Assembly: GCF_009709555.1 (NCBI RefSeq)
Contig: NZ_WJBG01000161.1
Span: 1-64,000, forward strand
Direction of reading: 5' to 3'
DNA: 64,000 nt
Source of the DNA: Streptomyces blattellae
GTDB taxonomy: Bacteria; Actinomycetota; Actinomycetes; Streptomycetales; Streptomycetaceae
The notes under the pieces were generated by a model that made no database searches, was not told where the DNA came from, and was given only the letters and a program-made list of their open reading frames with translations. Below, piece after piece: positions 1-10,386 of this stretch. Positions within the stretch are counted from its first letter, which is position 1. Every line of letters begins with the position of its first letter. Position numbers and translations under genes: made by a program.

Positions 1-2
1 GG

Positions 3-1253
3 CACGGTGATTTCCCGGAGGTCGTGCAGGACGGTGGGGCGGAGGCCGGTGTGCGGGGCGTACACGGCGACTCCACGGGGATGCGTCGCCCTGGGGCGTA
101 CGAAGGTGGTGGCAGCGGCGCTTACGGCGGCGGTCGCAGCGGACCGTACGGCGGCGGTCGCAGCGGACCGTACGGCGGCGGTCGCAGCGGACCGTACGAC
201 GGCGGTCGCAGCGGACCGTACGACGGCGATTCCCCCGGCACCCCGCCGCACGCGGGACCGCGCCGACTGCCGCAGCAGCGCGCCGCGCGGTCCCCGGACC
301 CCGGGTACGGTCCGCAGGGCGCCGGGGGTCGGCTCGCCCCCGGTGCCGGGAACGCGTCGGGGACTGTCCAGCGCGTGAACCCGGTGTACGGCGAAACGTG
401 GGGCGCTGATGGTCCCGCCCCGCTGGAAGCCGAAGCCGAAGCCGAAGCCGAAGATGCGGGGCGCGGGCTGGGCCGGACCGAGAGTGCCGATCCTGCCCCC
501 GCGCAGCCCGCCGCGTCCAAGCAACGCAAGCGGCGTCGCGGCGGTGCCCGGTTCGCCGGGATGGCCGAGGAGGAGGGCGCCCCCGTCGTCGTACCGCCGG
601 ACGCCACCGTGCCGGTGTTGCCCGAGCCGTCCGCCGCGGCCCGGCGTACGCCGCGCGGGGCCCGGTTCGCCGGGGCCGCCGAGGCGGAGGCGCAGCCGGA
701 ACCGCAGGCCGAGCCGGTGGACGCGGATGCGCGGCGGGAGGTCGCCGGGACCGTCGGGACGCTGGCGCGGCTGCGCGGCGAGGGCCGTAGCGGCGAGGCA
801 CATGCCCTGCTCGTCGAGGCCGCCTACTGGCCCGCCGACCGCATCCCGCTGCTCGCGGCCGAGATGCAGCGGGCCGGGCTCGGTGCCGACTGGGCGACGC
901 TGCTGTGGGAGGCGGCCTCGCTGCCCGCCGACCGGCTGGTCGCCGCGGCCGACGCACTGGCCGCGGCGGGCCGGACGGCGGACGCGGAGCAGATTTTGCG
1001 GCAGGGCGTGGCGCGGCCCGCCGCCGAGATCGGGCAGGCCGTGCTCGGGCTGGCCGGTGCGGGGCGGGGACGCGAGGTCCGGGCGCTGCTGGACGCGTAC
1101 GTCCGGGTCCGCACCCCGGAGGAGGCCGCCCGCAGCGCCGGGCCCGACCCGCAGACCCTCGTACCGCTGCTGCTGGAGGCCGCCCAGGGGGTGTCGGAGG
1201 AGCGCCACTGGGACCTGGTCCATGCGCTCCGGGTAGCCGGTTTCGCCACCTGA
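3..1253 (+). CDS. Hypothetical Ala/Glu/Gly-rich protein with N-terminal octapeptide repeats (5'-truncated)
   Basis: The reading frame is open to the left edge of the window, so the start is missing; a GTG at 24 is only the first internal candidate. The visible N-terminal part has four to five tandem GGGRSGPY octapeptides (24-nt unit, about 126-221), followed by a Pro/Ala/Glu-rich low-complexity stretch with an Ala-Glu run. The last ~170 residues are Ala/Leu-rich and helical, with recurring ALL-EAA and AGR motifs that look like short alpha-helical (TPR/PPR-like) repeats. No catalytic motif, signal peptide or membrane segment is visible. Similar large low-complexity proteins occur in Streptomyces, but I cannot name a function. 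The stop codon lies inside a 32-bp tandem duplication. Confidence 0.6.
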   Translation, partial: HGDFPEVVQDGGAEAGVRGVHGDSTGMRRPGAYEGGGSGAYGGGRSGPYGGGRSGPYGGGRSGPYDGGRSGPYDGDSPGTPPHAGPRRLPQQRAARSPDPGYGPQGAGGRLAPGAGNASGTVQRVNPVYGETWGADGPAPLEAEAEAEAEDAGRGLGRTESADPAPAQPAASKQRKRRRGGARFAGMAEEEGAPVVVPPDATVPVLPEPSAAARRTPRGARFAGAAEAEAQPEPQAEPVDADARREVAGTVGTLARLRGEGRSGEAHALLVEAAYWPADRIPLLAAEMQRAGLGADWATLLWEAASLPADRLVAAADALAAAGRTADAEQILRQGVARPAAEIGQAVLGLAGAGRGREVRALLDAYVRVRTPEEAARSAGPDPQTLVPLLLEAAQGVSEERHWDLVHALRVAGFAT

Positions 1254-1314
1254 CATGCACACCTGGACGGACCAGCCAGTTCTGACAGGCACACCTGGAC
1301 GGACCAGCCAGTTC
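1251..1314. repeat. 32-bp tandem duplication spanning a stop codon
   Basis: Two adjacent 32-bp copies (1251-1282 and 1283-1314) differ at one base. The first begins with the TGA stop of the upstream gene, so the duplication carries a second in-phase-looking TGA into the intergenic space. No palindrome is obvious in the unit. Confidence 0.9.
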
Positions 1315-1374
1315 TCCGGCTCACCCAACCGGAGTGTGAAACGTGATCGACTCAGCGGGTTAACGACGATGGTC

Positions 1375-1403
1375 TTGGCAAGGCTGTCGGAGAGGCTTAC
1401 TTT
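1375..1403 (+). promoter_or_regulatory. Putative sigma-HrdB-type promoter of the pyrimidine cluster
   Basis: TTGGCA (1375-1380) and TACTTT (1398-1403) are separated by 17 bp, a good match to the TTGACN/TANNNT pattern. Transcription would start near 1410, giving a leader of about 56 nt before the ATG at 1466. Predicted from pattern only. Confidence 0.5.
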
Positions 1404-1407
1404 CGAC

Positions 1408-1437
1408 CCTCTACGGCAGTGTCTACGTGCGTAGAGG
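1408..1437 (+). promoter_or_regulatory. Overlapping inverted repeats in the leader of the pyrimidine cluster
   Basis: CCTCTACG (1408-1415) is the reverse complement of CGTAGAGG (1430-1437). A second arm, TCTACG (1422-1427), can pair with the same right arm across a 2-nt loop. The array begins at the predicted transcription start. It could be an operator for the PucR regulator encoded downstream, or an RNA hairpin with two competing folds. Confidence 0.45.
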
Positions 1438-1465
1438 CTCTGACGTCCCGTCGAAGGAGCAGCTC

Positions 1466-2308
1466 ATGGCCAACGTCGTTCGTGCCGCTCTGGTCCAGGC
1501 CACCTGGACCGGCGACACCGAGTCCATGGTGGCGAAACACGAGGAGTACGCCCGGGAGGCGGCTCGCCGGGGCGCCAAAGTCATCGGTTTCCAGGAAGTC
1601 TTCAACGCGCCCTACTTCTGTCAGGTCCAGGACCCCGAGCACTACCGCTGGGCCGAGCCGGTGCCCGACGGGCCGACCGTGCGTCGTATGCGGGATCTCG
1701 CGCGCGAGACCGGCATGGTGATCGTCGTCCCGGTCTTCGAGGTCGAGCAGTCCGGTTTCTACTACAACACCGCTGCGGTGATCGACGCCGACGGCACCTT
1801 CCTCGGCAAGTACCGCAAGCACCACATCCCGCAGGTCAAGGGCTTCTGGGAGAAGTACTACTTCAAGCCCGGCAACGTCGGCTGGCCCGTCTTCGACACC
1901 GCCGTCGGCAAGGTCGGCGTCTACATCTGCTACGACCGCCACTTCCCGGAAGGATGGCGGCAACTCGGCCTGAACGGCGCCCAGTTGGTCTACAACCCGT
2001 CGGCCACCTCGCGCGGCCTGTCCGCCTACCTGTGGCAGCTGGAGCAGCCCGCGGCGGCCGTCGCCAACGAGTACTTCGTCGCCGCGATCAACCGGGTCGG
2101 GCAGGAGGAGTACGGCGACAACGACTTCTACGGCACGTCGTACTTCGTCGACCCACGCGGGCAGTTCGTGGGGGAGACGGCGAGCGACAAGGGCGAGGAA
2201 CTCGTCGTCCGGGACCTCGACTTCGACCTCATCGAAGAGGTACGGCAGCAGTGGGCCTTCTACCGCGACCGACGACCCGACGCATACGAGGGGCTGGTAC
2301 AGCCGTGA
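1466..2308 (+). CDS. Carbon-nitrogen hydrolase, beta-ureidopropionase-like (paralogue 1)
   Basis: This 280-residue nitrilase-superfamily amidohydrolase most likely hydrolyses N-carbamoyl-beta-alanine (or a related N-carbamoyl amino acid) to beta-alanine, CO2 and ammonia, the last ring-derived step of reductive pyrimidine breakdown. The Glu-Lys-Cys triad is visible as E44 (GFQEVF), K118 (GKYRKHH) and C155 (YICYDRHF). The start is the ATG preceded by AAGGAG six bases upstream. The stop overlaps the next gene's GTG (GTGA), so the pair is translationally coupled. It is collinear without gaps with the homologue at 5359-6201; most differences lie in the N-terminal half. Substrate is inferred from family and from the dihydropyrimidinase in the cluster. 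Confidence 0.85.
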   Translation: MANVVRAALVQATWTGDTESMVAKHEEYAREAARRGAKVIGFQEVFNAPYFCQVQDPEHYRWAEPVPDGPTVRRMRDLARETGMVIVVPVFEVEQSGFYYNTAAVIDADGTFLGKYRKHHIPQVKGFWEKYYFKPGNVGWPVFDTAVGKVGVYICYDRHFPEGWRQLGLNGAQLVYNPSATSRGLSAYLWQLEQPAAAVANEYFVAAINRVGQEEYGDNDFYGTSYFVDPRGQFVGETASDKGEELVVRDLDFDLIEEVRQQWAFYRDRRPDAYEGLVQP

Positions 2309-3591
2309 CCAAGGACCTGCTGGCACGCCACCGTGCCGTCCTGCCCGACTGGCTCGCCCTCTACTACGAGGACCCGCTGGAGATCACGCACGGCGAGGGG
2401 CGGTACGTCTGGGACGCCCAGGGCAACCGCTATCTCGACTTCTTCGGCGGCATCCTGACGACCATGACCGCGCACGCGCTGCCCGAGGTCACCAAGGCGG
2501 TGAGCGAACAGGCTGGGAGGATCATCCATTCGTCCACCCTCTACCTCAACCGGCCGATGGTCGAACTGGCCGAGCGGATCGCCCAGTTGTCCGGCATCCC
2601 GGACGCCCGCGTCTTCTTCACCACCTCCGGCACCGAGGCCAACGACACGGCGCTGCTCCTGGCGACGACGTACCGCCGCAGCAACACGATCATGGCCATG
2701 CGCAACAGCTACCACGGCCGCTCCTTCAGCGCCGTCGGCATCACCGGCAACCGCGGCTGGTCCCCGACCTCGCTGTCCCCCCTGCAGACGCTGTACGTCC
2801 ATGGCGGCGTCCGCACCCGCGGCCCGTACGCCTCCCTGAGCGACGCCGAGTTCATCGCGGCCTGCGTCGAGGACCTGACCGACCTCCTCGGCCACACCCG
2901 CCCGCCCGCCGTGCTGATCGCCGAGCCCATCCAGGGCGTCGGCGGCTTCACCTCCCCGCCGGACGGACTGTACGCCGCCTTCCGCGAGGTGCTCAGCGAG
3001 CGGGGCATCCTGTGGATCGCCGACGAGGTGCAGACCGGCTGGGGCCGCACCGGCGAGCACTTCTGGGGCTGGCAGGCACACTCCCAGAACGGTCCGCCCG
3101 ACATCCTCACCTTCGCCAAGGGCATCGGCAACGGCATGTCCATCGGCGGGGTCGTCGCCCGCGGCGAGATCATGAACTGCCTGGACGCCAACTCCATCTC
3201 GACGTTCGGCGGCACCCAGATCACCATGGCGGCGGGGCTCGCGAACCTGACGTACCTGCTGGAGCACGACCTCCAGGGCAACGCCCGGCGCGTCGGCGGA
3301 CTGCTCATCGAGCGGCTGCGGTCCGTCGCGGCGCAGGTTCCCGGGGTGCGGGAGGTGCGCGGGCGCGGGCTGATGATCGGCGTCGAGCTGGTCAAGCCCG
3401 GCACGGACCAGGCCGACCCGCAGGCCGCGAGTGCCGTGCTGGAAGCCGCCCGCGAGGGCGGCCTGCTGCTCGGCAAGGGCGGCGGCCACAACACCAGCTC
3501 CCTCCGGGTCGCCCCGCCGCTGTCCCTGACCGTCGCGGAGGCCGAGGAGGGCGCCGCGATCCTCGAACACGCCCTGCGGAGCACCCGGTAG
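2305..3591 (+). CDS. Class III PLP-dependent aminotransferase
   Basis: A 428-residue fold-type I aminotransferase of the omega-amino-acid group. Motifs include the YLDFFGGI start of the domain, the glycine-rich TSGTEAND cofactor-phosphate region, the IADEVQTGWGRTG segment carrying the PLP aspartate, and the PLP lysine K272 in LTFAKGIGNG. In this cluster the natural role is transamination of beta-alanine (from uracil) or beta-aminoisobutyrate (from thymine) to the semialdehyde. The GTG start overlaps the stop of the amidohydrolase before it. Class III enzymes are hard to assign by sequence alone, so the substrate is inferred from context. Confidence 0.85.
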   Translation: MTKDLLARHRAVLPDWLALYYEDPLEITHGEGRYVWDAQGNRYLDFFGGILTTMTAHALPEVTKAVSEQAGRIIHSSTLYLNRPMVELAERIAQLSGIPDARVFFTTSGTEANDTALLLATTYRRSNTIMAMRNSYHGRSFSAVGITGNRGWSPTSLSPLQTLYVHGGVRTRGPYASLSDAEFIAACVEDLTDLLGHTRPPAVLIAEPIQGVGGFTSPPDGLYAAFREVLSERGILWIADEVQTGWGRTGEHFWGWQAHSQNGPPDILTFAKGIGNGMSIGGVVARGEIMNCLDANSISTFGGTQITMAAGLANLTYLLEHDLQGNARRVGGLLIERLRSVAAQVPGVREVRGRGLMIGVELVKPGTDQADPQAASAVLEAAREGGLLLGKGGGHNTSSLRVAPPLSLTVAEAEEGAAILEHALRSTR

Positions 3592-3617
3592 CACCACCCC
3601 GAGCAAGGGATGACGCC

Positions 3618-5192
3618 ATGACCACCACCCCGGAGACCCCGCAGGCCCTGGAACCCGCCCTGTCGGTCCGCCAGGTCCTCACCCTGGAACGGGTGCTCGC
3701 CGGGGAGCCCGAGGTGGTGGCCGGCGCGGGCCAGCTCGACCGGCCCGTGCGCTGGGTGCATGTCGCCGAGGCCGCCGACGTGGGCGTGATGCTCAGCGGC
3801 GGCGAGATGGTGCTGACCACGGGCGTGCTGCTGGCCGGGGACGAGGACAAGCAGATCGAGTACATCCGGTCCCTGCACCGCGCGGAGGCCGCGGCCGTGG
3901 TCCTCGGACTCGGCCGCGCCTTCCCCGCCCCGCCGGACGTGATGCGCCGGGCGGCCGAGCGGTGCGGGCTGCCGATGGTCGTGCTCCATCGGCCCTTCCC
4001 CTTCGCCGAGTTGACGGAAGAGGTCCAGTCCCGGCTGGTACGGCGGAAGTTCGCCGCGGTCAGCCTCTCGGAGGCCGTACGGACCGCGCTCACCGGACTC
4101 ATCACCGCCGGCGCCCCGCTGCAAAGCCTGCTCGACGAGGTCGCCCACCACAGCGCCTGCCCCGTCGTCGTCACCAACCTCGCCCACCGCGTCCTCGCCA
4201 CGGCGGGGGAGCGGCCCGCGGTCGACGACGTGCTGCGCGACTGGGAGCGGATCGCCCGGCAGGCGGGCGGGAGCGAGGGGGACGGCTGGATCCGCGCCGA
4301 GCTGGGCGGGCGTGGCGAGCGGTGGGGCCAGATCATGCTCTGCGGGTACCGCGGCGACACGGCCACCGGACGGCTGCTCGCCGACCGAGCCGCCGAGGCG
4401 CTCGTACTGCACCGCATGCTCGGCGGCGGCACCGCGCACTCCTGGGAGGAGGAGTCGGCGCAGGGACTCCTCACCGACCTGGTGAGCGGTGTCGTACCGG
4501 CCAGGCAGCTGCTGCCGCGGGCACGGGCGGCCGGGCTCCCGGTCAACCGGCGCACCTTCGTGCCGCTCGTCGTCCGGGACGGCGATCCGGCCCAACTCGA
4601 CCGTATGCTCCGCCTGCTGGGGCTGTCCGGTCTGGTCGCCGAACTCGCCGACGGCGCCACCGCGGTGCTGCTCAGCCTGGCCCGGGACCAGGACGCGGAG
4701 GGGATGACGGCGCACTTCGCGGGACGGCTGCGCACCGAGTCGGGGTCGGGGGAGTCCGTGGTCGCCGCCGCCGGTCCGCGGATCGCCTGGGACGACGTAC
4801 CGGCCGGGCTGCGCGAGGCACAGCATGTCGCGGATGCGGTGGCGGACTCCTCGGCGGCCTTGGACCTCCCGGCCGTCGTACGCCTGAAGGACGTACATCT
4901 GCGGGGCCTGATCCGGCTGCTGCGCGACGACCCGCATGTGCAGTCCTTCGCGGAGCGGGAGCTGGACGGGCTGCTGTGCGGACCCGACGACGACCTCGTG
5001 TCCGTCCTGCGGACGTACCTCGCCTCCGGGCGCAACAAGTCCCGTACCGCGCAACTCCACCACGTCTCACGGCCCGCGCTCTATCGCCGGCTGGAGGCGA
5101 TACAGGCGCGGCTCGGTGTCGACCTCGACGACTTCGAGCAGGCCGCCTCGGTGCACATCGCGCTCCTCGCGCATGACGCGCAACAGGGCTGA
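3618..5192 (+). CDS. PucR-family transcriptional regulator
   Basis: This 524-residue protein has the architecture of purine/pyrimidine-catabolism regulators: an N-terminal PucR sensing domain (about residues 10-130, starting SVRQVLTLERVLAG), a middle GGDEF-like fold, and a C-terminal PucR helix-turn-helix (SRPALYRRLEAIQARLG) near residues 455-520. It lies inside the catabolic cluster, between the two amidohydrolase paralogues, and is the obvious local regulator, probably responding to a nucleobase or degradation product. The ATG at 3618 is 26 bp after the aminotransferase stop and matches the usual family start. Whether it activates or represses is not visible. Confidence 0.88.
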   Translation: MTTTPETPQALEPALSVRQVLTLERVLAGEPEVVAGAGQLDRPVRWVHVAEAADVGVMLSGGEMVLTTGVLLAGDEDKQIEYIRSLHRAEAAAVVLGLGRAFPAPPDVMRRAAERCGLPMVVLHRPFPFAELTEEVQSRLVRRKFAAVSLSEAVRTALTGLITAGAPLQSLLDEVAHHSACPVVVTNLAHRVLATAGERPAVDDVLRDWERIARQAGGSEGDGWIRAELGGRGERWGQIMLCGYRGDTATGRLLADRAAEALVLHRMLGGGTAHSWEEESAQGLLTDLVSGVVPARQLLPRARAAGLPVNRRTFVPLVVRDGDPAQLDRMLRLLGLSGLVAELADGATAVLLSLARDQDAEGMTAHFAGRLRTESGSGESVVAAAGPRIAWDDVPAGLREAQHVADAVADSSAALDLPAVVRLKDVHLRGLIRLLRDDPHVQSFAERELDGLLCGPDDDLVSVLRTYLASGRNKSRTAQLHHVSRPALYRRLEAIQARLGVDLDDFEQAASVHIALLAHDAQQG

Positions 5193-5210
5193 AACAGGGC
5201 TGAAACAGGG
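5184..5210. repeat. 11-bp tandem repeat at the pucR stop codon
   Basis: CAGGGCTGAAA occurs twice in tandem (5184-5194, 5195-5205) followed by a partial third copy. The first copy contains the TGA stop of the PucR gene. Confidence 0.85.
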
Positions 5211-5358
5211 AACGACCTGGGAAAACGGCGGTGAAACATGAGGCCACGCGAGGGTGACACCGTGGCACGCCGCGCCCCCGCAGACGTGACACGGTGCAAC
5301 TCAAAGCATGCTTGCCGGCTTTCTAGGCTCCTCCCACACCGAGCGACCGGAGGTCCCG
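5193..5358 (+). promoter_or_regulatory. Intergenic region before the second amidohydrolase, with a 10-bp palindrome
   Basis: This 166-bp gap separates pucR from the rest of the cluster and contains the perfect palindrome AAGCATGCTT (5304-5313) about 46 bp before the next ATG. A TAGGCT at 5324 could be a -10 element, but no convincing -35 is seen. The gap may hold a second regulated promoter for the amidohydrolase-hydA-oxidoreductase-permease part. Confidence 0.35.
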
Positions 5359-6201
5359 ATGAGCAGAGTGATCCGTGCCGCCCTCTTCCAGACCGCGTGG
5401 ACGGGCGACAAGGAGTCGATGATCCAGGTACACGAGCAGGCGGTCCGCGACGCGGCCGCGCAGGGTGCTCAAGTCCTGTGCTTCCAGGAGCTGTTCTACG
5501 GGCCCTACTTCTGCCAGGTCCAGGACAAGGCGTTCTACGAGTACGCCGAAGCGATCCCGCACGGGCCGATCGTCCGGCGCTTCCAGGCCCTCGCCGAGGA
5601 ACACGGCATCGTGCTCATCCTGCCGATGTACGAGGAGGAGCAGCCCGGCGTCCTCTACAACACCGCCGCCGTGATCGACGCGGACGGCTCGTACCTCGGC
5701 AAGTACCGCAAGCACCACATCCCTCAAGTGCCGGGATTCTGGGAGAAGTTCTACTTCCGCCCGGGCAACGCCGGCTGGCCGGTCTTCGACACCGCCGTCG
5801 GCAGGATCGGCGTCTACATCTGCTACGACCGGCACTTCCCGGAGGGCTGGCGGGCACTCGGCCTCGCCGGCGCCGAGATCGTCTTCAACCCGTCGGCCAC
5901 CTCGCGCGGTCTCTCCGGCTACCTGTGGCAGCTGGAGCAGCCCGCGGCGGCCGTCGCCAACGAGTACTTTGTCGGCGCGATCAACCGGGTCGGTGTCGAG
6001 GAGTACGGCGACAACGACTTCTACGGGACGTCGTACTTCGTCGACCCGGAGGCCCAGTTCGTCGGCGAGGTGGCCTCCGACAAGGAGACCGAACTCGTCG
6101 TCCGCGACCTGGACATGGCCAAGCTGCGCGAGGTCCGCGACCGCTGGCAGTTCTACCGCGACCGCCGCCCGGAGGCCTACCCGCCGCTGACCGCACCCTG
6201 A
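5359..6201 (+). CDS. Carbon-nitrogen hydrolase, beta-ureidopropionase-like (paralogue 2)
   Basis: A second 280-residue nitrilase-superfamily enzyme with the same triad positions (E44, K118, C155) and long blocks identical to paralogue 1, including the whole stretch around the nucleophile and the NPSATSRGLSGYLWQLEQ region. It lies directly upstream of dihydropyrimidinase, so it is the stronger candidate for the true beta-ureidopropionase of this route. The ATG has a CGGAGG six bases upstream. Two diverged copies flanking one regulator suggest different carbamoyl substrates (for example uracil- versus thymine-derived, or hydantoin-derived), which is inference. Confidence 0.87.
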   Translation: MSRVIRAALFQTAWTGDKESMIQVHEQAVRDAAAQGAQVLCFQELFYGPYFCQVQDKAFYEYAEAIPHGPIVRRFQALAEEHGIVLILPMYEEEQPGVLYNTAAVIDADGSYLGKYRKHHIPQVPGFWEKFYFRPGNAGWPVFDTAVGRIGVYICYDRHFPEGWRALGLAGAEIVFNPSATSRGLSGYLWQLEQPAAAVANEYFVGAINRVGVEEYGDNDFYGTSYFVDPEAQFVGEVASDKETELVVRDLDMAKLREVRDRWQFYRDRRPEAYPPLTAP

Positions 6202-6232
6202 CCGAACCGACCACCCTGGCAGGAGAGGGACC

Positions 6233-7636
6233 ATGAGCAGCCGTACCGTCATCCGCGGTGGTCTCGTCATCACCGCGTCCGACGAGATCCACGCCGACGT
6301 GCTGATCGAGGACGGCCGCATCGCCGCCCTCGCAGCCTCCGGCACCCCCGCCGCCGAGGCCTGGAGTGCCGAGCGGCTCATCGACGCCGCCGGGAAGTAC
6401 GTCATCCCCGGTGGCGTCGACGCCCACACCCACATGGAGCTGCCGTTCGGCGGCACCTTCGCCTCCGACACCTTCGAGACCGGCACCCGGGCCGCCGCCT
6501 GGGGCGGCACGACGACGATCGTCGACTTCGCGGTGCAGAGTGTGGGCCACAGCCTGCGCGACGGCCTCGACACCTGGCACGCCAAGGCCGAGGGCAACTG
6601 CGCGATCGACTACGCCTTCCACATGATCGTCTCCGATGTGAACGAGGAGACGCTGAAGGAGATGGACCTGCTGGTGGAGGAGGGGGTGACCTCCTTCAAG
6701 CAGTTCATGGCGTATCCGGGCGTCTTCTACTCCGACGACGGCAAGATCCTGCGCGCCATGCAGCGCTCCGCCGAGAACGGCGGCCTGATCATGATGCACG
6801 CCGAGAACGGCATCGCCATCGATGTGCTGGTCCAGCAGGCGCTGGCCCGTGGCGAGACCGACCCCCGGTACCACGGTGAGGTGCGCAAGGCCCTGCTGGA
6901 GGCCGAGGCCACCCACCGCGCCATCAAGCTCGCGCAGGTCGCCGGCGCTCCCCTGTACGTCGTGCACGTCTCGGCGATGGAGGCGGTCGCCGAGCTGGCC
7001 CGGGCGCGCGACGAGGGGCTGCCCGTCTTCGGGGAGACCTGCCCGCAGTATCTGTTCCTGTCGACCGACAACCTCGCCGAGCCCGACTTCGAGGGCTCGA
7101 AGTACGTGTGCTCCACGCCCCTGCGGCCCAAGGAGCACCAGGCCCAGCTGTGGAAGGGCCTGCGCACCAACGACCTCCAGGTCGTCTCCACCGACCACTG
7201 CCCCTTCTGCTTCGTGGGCCAGAAGGAACTGGGCCGGGGCGACTTCTCCAAGATCCCCAACGGTCTGCCGGGCGTGGAGAACCGGGTGGACCTGCTCCAC
7301 CAGGCCGTCGTCGACGGGCGCATCTCCCGCCGCCGCTGGATCGAGATCGCCTGCGCCACCCCGGCCCGGATGTTCGGCATGTACCCGAAGAAGGGCACCA
7401 TCGCGCCGGGCGCCGACGCCGACGTGGTCATCTACGACCCGGCCGCCGAGCAGGTCATGTCCGCCGAGACGCACCACATGAACGTCGACTACTCGGCGTA
7501 CGAGGGCAAGCGCACCACCGGCCGGGTCGAGACGGTCCTGTCGCGGGGCGAAGTCGTCATCAACGAGCGGGAGTACACCGGACGCGCGGGTCACGGCGTC
7601 TACACCCCGCGCTCCACCTGTCAGTACCTCAACTAG
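6233..7636 (+). CDS. hydA: Dihydropyrimidinase / D-hydantoinase
   Basis: A 467-residue cyclic amidohydrolase that opens dihydrouracil, dihydrothymine or hydantoins to N-carbamoyl amino acids. Metal ligands of the family are visible: DAHTHME near the N-terminus, the lysine that becomes carboxylated (K156, TSFKQFMAYPG), MHAENG, VVHVSA and the STDHCPF aspartate region. Length matches characterised dihydropyrimidinases. A clear AGGAGAGG lies before the ATG. It sits 31 bp after the amidohydrolase acting on its product and 11 bp before the F420-type oxidoreductase, implying one transcript. Confidence 0.93.
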   Translation: MSSRTVIRGGLVITASDEIHADVLIEDGRIAALAASGTPAAEAWSAERLIDAAGKYVIPGGVDAHTHMELPFGGTFASDTFETGTRAAAWGGTTTIVDFAVQSVGHSLRDGLDTWHAKAEGNCAIDYAFHMIVSDVNEETLKEMDLLVEEGVTSFKQFMAYPGVFYSDDGKILRAMQRSAENGGLIMMHAENGIAIDVLVQQALARGETDPRYHGEVRKALLEAEATHRAIKLAQVAGAPLYVVHVSAMEAVAELARARDEGLPVFGETCPQYLFLSTDNLAEPDFEGSKYVCSTPLRPKEHQAQLWKGLRTNDLQVVSTDHCPFCFVGQKELGRGDFSKIPNGLPGVENRVDLLHQAVVDGRISRRRWIEIACATPARMFGMYPKKGTIAPGADADVVIYDPAAEQVMSAETHHMNVDYSAYEGKRTTGRVETVLSRGEVVINEREYTGRAGHGVYTPRSTCQYLN

Positions 7637-7647
7637 GAGCGGCGCAC

Positions 7648-8667
7648 ATGGACTTCGGACTCGTCCTGCAGACGGACCCCCCGGCCTCGAAGGTCATCAG
7701 CCTGATGAAGCGGGCCGAGCGCAACGGCTTCAGCCACGGCTGGACCTTCGACTCCGCCGTGCTCTGGCAGGAGCCGTTCGTGATCTACAGCCAGATCCTC
7801 GCCAACACCACCAAGCTGACGGTCGGCCCGATGGTCACCAACCCGGGCACCCGCACCTGGGAGGTCACCGCCTCCACCTTCGCCACCCTCAACGACATGT
7901 TCGGCAACCGCACCGTGTGCGGCATCGGGCGCGGCGACTCCGCGATGCGCGTCGCGGGCCGCACCCCGAACACGCTCGCCAGGATCAGCCAGGCCATGAA
8001 GGTCATCAGAGCGCTCGGCTCCGGTCAGGAGGCGGACCTCGGTGGCACGGTCGTCAAGTTCCCGTGGATCAAGGAGGACGCCCGACTCCCGGTCTGGATG
8101 GCCGCCTACGGGCCCAAGGCCCTGAAGATGACCGGCGAGGAGGCCGACGGGTTCATCCTCCAGCTCGCCGACCTGTATCTGACCGAGTACATGGTGAAGG
8201 CCGTCAAGGACGCGGCGGTCGCCGCCGGACGCGACCCGTCCGAGGTGAAGATCTGCGTCGCCGCCCCCGCCTACGTCACCGAGGACGACTCGCCCGAAGC
8301 GCTCGCCCACGCCCGCGAGCAGTGCCGCTGGTTCGGCGGGATGGTCGGCAACCACGTCGCCGACCTGGTGTCCAAGTACGGCGAGCACTCCGCCGCCGTA
8401 CCCGACGAACTCACCGACTACATCAAGGCGCGTGAGGGGTACGACTACTCCCACCACGGACGCGCCGACAACCCCGACACCGCGTTCGTGCCCGACGACA
8501 TCGTCGACCGGTTCTGCCTCATCGGGCCGGTGGAGAAGCACATCGAGAAGCTGAACGCGCTGCGCGAGCTGGGTGTCGACCAGTTCGCCGTCTATGACAT
8601 GCACGACGCTCAGGAAGCGACGATCGACGCGTACGGGTCGCAGGTGATCCCGGCCGTCAACGGCTAG
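7648..8667 (+). CDS. Luciferase-like (LLM) F420-dependent oxidoreductase, TIGR03842-type
   Basis: This 339-residue protein has the bacterial-luciferase-like TIM-barrel signature of F420-dependent enzymes related to methylene-tetrahydromethanopterin reductase (beginning MDFGLVLQTDPP; VGPMVTNPGTR; GIGRGDSAMR; VWMAAYGPKAL). I recognise it as the small TIGR03842-like family, whose reaction I believe is unknown. The AGGAG ribosome site overlaps the hydA stop, so translation is coupled to dihydropyrimidinase. No dihydropyrimidine dehydrogenase is seen, and this is the only redox enzyme in the cluster, so reduction of uracil/thymine (or oxidation of a ring compound, as in the LLM enzyme RutA) is a reasonable inference. 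Confidence 0.85.
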   Translation: MDFGLVLQTDPPASKVISLMKRAERNGFSHGWTFDSAVLWQEPFVIYSQILANTTKLTVGPMVTNPGTRTWEVTASTFATLNDMFGNRTVCGIGRGDSAMRVAGRTPNTLARISQAMKVIRALGSGQEADLGGTVVKFPWIKEDARLPVWMAAYGPKALKMTGEEADGFILQLADLYLTEYMVKAVKDAAVAAGRDPSEVKICVAAPAYVTEDDSPEALAHAREQCRWFGGMVGNHVADLVSKYGEHSAAVPDELTDYIKAREGYDYSHHGRADNPDTAFVPDDIVDRFCLIGPVEKHIEKLNALRELGVDQFAVYDMHDAQEATIDAYGSQVIPAVNG

Positions 8668-8833
8668 CACGTCGTCTAGTACGTCGTCCCCTTCCCATCC
8701 CCCTTGTACGTCCCCTTCCCGCCGTCCCGGGGAGGGGACCTCAGGGCGCACCGTGTCTCTTCTCGGGGCGCACCCCCCATCGGCGCCACCCGCACGGCCT
8801 TTCCCGTCCCAACCTCCCCTGATTGGCCTGCTC

Positions 8834-10360
<1,527 letters not shown>

Positions 10361-10386
10361 CCCGGAGTCCGGAGCCGGGAGGACGG

